Part shown: piece by piece, positions 61,590-64,000 of the stretch
Layout: each line of letters starts with the position of its first letter
Position numbering within the stretch: position 1 is the stretch's first letter
Origin: Gamsiella multidivaricata
Taxonomy: Eukaryota > Mortierellomycota > Mortierellomycetes > Mortierellales > Mortierellaceae
NCBI RefSeq assembly: GCF_025024155.1
Contig: NW_026251723.1
Span: 310,001 to 374,000 of the forward strand
Direction: 5' to 3'
DNA: 64,000 nt
The notes under the pieces: model-generated
What the model was told of the DNA's origin: nothing
What the model saw: the letters and a program-made list of their open reading frames with translations, nothing else
Databases searched by the model: none
Program-made: the position numbers and the translations under genes

Positions 61590-63918
61590 CTATAGTTTTG
61601 ACCCATAGCCGTTACCAACATGGTTTCCCATTGTTATGGGCGTCCCGCCTCCTTCCAACTGAACACTGCCCAACAGGAATACAACCTCCCTTGCCCAGTT
61701 CTTAACCCGATCGTCCTGTGTACCATTTCCAAAGTGTCCCCTATTCTCATCAATCATAAGGAGACATGCCTCTTTGCCCTCTGTGCCGTACCACGGCGCG
61801 AGCCTTGACCGCAGACGGGCCACATACTTCGTTGACTGCGTATAGTCGACTCTTTGGTCACGCTCGCCACACAAGATCATGAGTGCTGGGCGGCGAGAGG
61901 TGATCGGTGGCGGTGGGTAGGTCGCCGGCACAACTGTCTGGTTACTTGTATTGACTGAACAGGCACCTTGCGCTGTGGGTGGTGCAGAAGTAGGGGGCTC
62001 TGCAGTGGGTTCTGCAGCAGTAAAGGGCTCACGCTCCATGCGCTGTTGCTGTTGCTTCGTTACTCGTTGGCGTCTCATGCTCTCCTGCTGGCTATCGTAA
62101 TTCGGGATGGTATCGTAGGGTGCATAGCTCGCCATGTAGTCATACATTTCGGTGGATTCTGCAGGATTACCCCATTCTAGGTATTCGACCTTGGTCAGCG
62201 GTATCTCTGGATCAAGCATCGTCGTCATTGGATCCAGAAACGGGACGTTCAAAATCATCGCCCTAAAAAGATCTGGACGCATGTTGCACACAGCACCTAA
62301 TGTTCGAACAAATAAACAGACAAGGAGACAAAGCATGAGAGAACGAACTCCTGCATTAGCAGACTCGACAAGGCGCCAGGTTTTCTTTCCCTACCCATCA
62401 AAAGCCCTCCGGCGCTGACGCCACTGGCAGTCAACCTCCTCGGGTTGGTATAACCGGCTTCCACTAAATGCTCCGCAACATTAATAAAGTCCGTGAACGT
62501 GTTGCGCTTATTCCAGAGCTTTCCTTGTTGGTACCACATTGACCCTAATTCAGAGCCTCCTCGGACATGTGCCAGGGCGATGATCCAGCCACGCTCCAGC
62601 AGAGGAAAGTGTTCCATTCTAAAATCAATATCAGTGGGGACACCGTAGGCGCCATAGGCACGCATCAAAGTAGGGTTCCGGCCATTGAGCTGCATATTCT
62701 TCCGGTGCAAAAGTGTTACAGGGATCTTTGTATGCCCGTCTTCGGCATCGACATTGATTCGTGTACACATGTACTTTGAGCGATCAAGGCCTAATAAACA
62801 TTAAACGCCAAACAGCAAACATTAGTCTCACGATATAAATGGGGCCGGACAGCCGAATGCACTTTGATAGTCGATAGTCGATGTTATGGATTAACAACGT
62901 ACGATGGATGGGATGAACTCGTAGGGCTGTCATGACTCTCGATGCCATATCGTACTCATAAGTCGCCTCATGTGCATAGGGAGAGTTGAGTGTGAACTGG
63001 AAAGAGTCCGTCTCGTATTCCTACCAAAGAGCGAATGAAGAGATTTAGTTGCCAGTAACATATATCTGACTGTAATCAAAATGATCAAAGGAAACAATTA
63101 CTTACTAGATTCACTCCTGCGCCAATTGTACAGAATTGCTCTGGCAATGGGACTTCGTGCACAGCGCCCGTCTCAAAATGGTAGCACGAAATCACAGGTA
63201 GAGCATCGCGCTTGGCATAAATGACCATGAAGTTCTACGAGTGCAGCAAAAGGAGTGAGCAAATGTCGACTCTATTAGTGCCTTAAACGATCGAGAGAGA
63301 CATTGTATAAATTGTATAAATTACCTTGAAAATATCCACGTCTTCGATTTTCTCATTATCCCTGGCTCCCATGAGCTCTACCCAGGATTCGCGACCAGGG
63401 TTGCTACGATGAGCACGCATGACTCTGAACGTCTTTTTTGGATTATCGTTGGTCAAAATATAGAACTGATCCTAAAACCAGAGTAATCCCCAAGAGAGAT
63501 CTTCTGGGTGAGTTGATCGGTCATGAGCATACTGTAGCATTTTATACGCAGCCATTTCTCTCATATAACTTACATCATGGTGGTCCACATAGTACTCAGC
63601 ACCCTCCACTCTTGAAGTCACGACCTTCAGCTCAGGCAGTTTTCCAGTTGAGATATCGTGTCCAGCATCAAAGACTCTGACTTCTGAAGATGAGAGCGAG
63701 TTGCCGTTGATAGTGACGAATCGGTGGTCCTTGGTCGATCCAACATCAACAAAGATGCTGTCGTCATCCTCCTGAAAAATCAGCACGTCGGACTCCTGTG
63801 GCGTGCCGACCTGGTGAGCCCAGATCTGGTACGGTCTAAGCACATCCGTCGATTTGGTATAATATATAGTCTTGTTATCATTGCCCCACACAAAGTTAAA
63901 CACATCTTCTAGGACCTC
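61590..63918 (-). CDS. Prolyl oligopeptidase-family (S9A, oligopeptidase B-like) peptidase, 5' end outside window
   Basis: Exons 63918-63574, 63471-63325, 63234-63106, 63020-62903, 62790-62395 and 62296-61590 join in phase for 614 codons. The N-terminus lies beyond the right edge; family members are about 690-750 aa. The first exons form the beta-propeller (VWGNDNKTIYYTK, DDSIFVDVGSTKDHRF). The alpha/beta-hydrolase part has NPTLMRAYGAYG, VRGGSELGSMWYQQGK, the nucleophile Ser in GVSAGGLLMG, the Asp in GERDQRVDYTQS and the His in RGHFGNG. Such enzymes cut short peptides after basic residues or Pro. A roughly 65-residue Gln/Pro/Thr-rich insert (QQQQRMEREPFTAAEPT...) sits between PYDTIPNYDSQ and PALMILCGERD, where relatives have a tight turn. 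It probably forms a surface loop. Confidence 0.88.
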
Positions 63919-64000
63919 CTGTAATCAAATATACACAAGACAGTGTCAGCCCATGCTTGATATGCCAATATCATGTAGTTTCGCGTCGATATTTTGTGCT

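Overview
The window is nuclear DNA of a filamentous fungus. Genes carry short GT-AG introns (one GC-AG), and an Integrator subunit, Rim15-, Dnf- and Rei1-type proteins sit among LINE, Crypton and Tc1-type debris. This mix points to an early-diverging lineage of the Mucoromycota, most likely Mortierella-like. The placement is inferred from protein resemblance and genome style, not from a search.

Layout. 1-1.3 kb: the end of an unrecognised gene and a calmodulin-like gene. 1.3-11.9 kb: a repeat-rich stretch with two foldback repeats, a Crypton-type tyrosine recombinase with a broken tail, a LINE-derived unit joined to tRNA-Glu, and debris framed by clusters of short hairpins. 11.9-22.9 kb: one very large Rim15/Greatwall-type kinase gene of seven exons (about 3,422 residues). 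22.9-26.6 kb: no supported gene. 26.6-31.5 kb: a pile-up of LINE-derived pieces, all on the minus strand, ending in a second copy of the unit with tRNA-Glu. 31.7-32.7 kb: a 2H phosphoesterase-like gene. 35.2-49.0 kb: four housekeeping genes in a row on the plus strand (Dnf-type P4-ATPase flippase, REI1, a DUF924 protein, V-ATPase subunit A). 49.2-52.8 kb: Integrator subunit 7, convergent with VMA1. 53.3-56.2 kb: a foldback MITE, a dead Tc1 transposase and a 100-bp miniature element. 57.9-63.9 kb: a secreted subtilisin-like protease and most of an S9 prolyl-oligopeptidase-family gene that runs off the right edge.

The spliced models were built by hand from splice signals, reading phase and family conservation. 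For RIM15, DNF1, REI1, DUF924, VMA1, INTS7 and the protease, every exon joins in phase and the total length is a multiple of three. The host genes cover nutrient signalling (Rim15), membrane asymmetry (flippase), ribosome assembly (Rei1), vacuolar acidification (Vma1), RNA 3'-end processing (Ints7) and proteolysis. They do not form a pathway.

The most unusual structure is the pair of nearly identical 1.19-kb LINE-derived units at 7.2-8.4 kb and 30.4-31.5 kb. Each ends at the last bases of a tRNA-Glu(CTC) gene, and each carries a copy of its own 3'-terminal signature near its 5' end.
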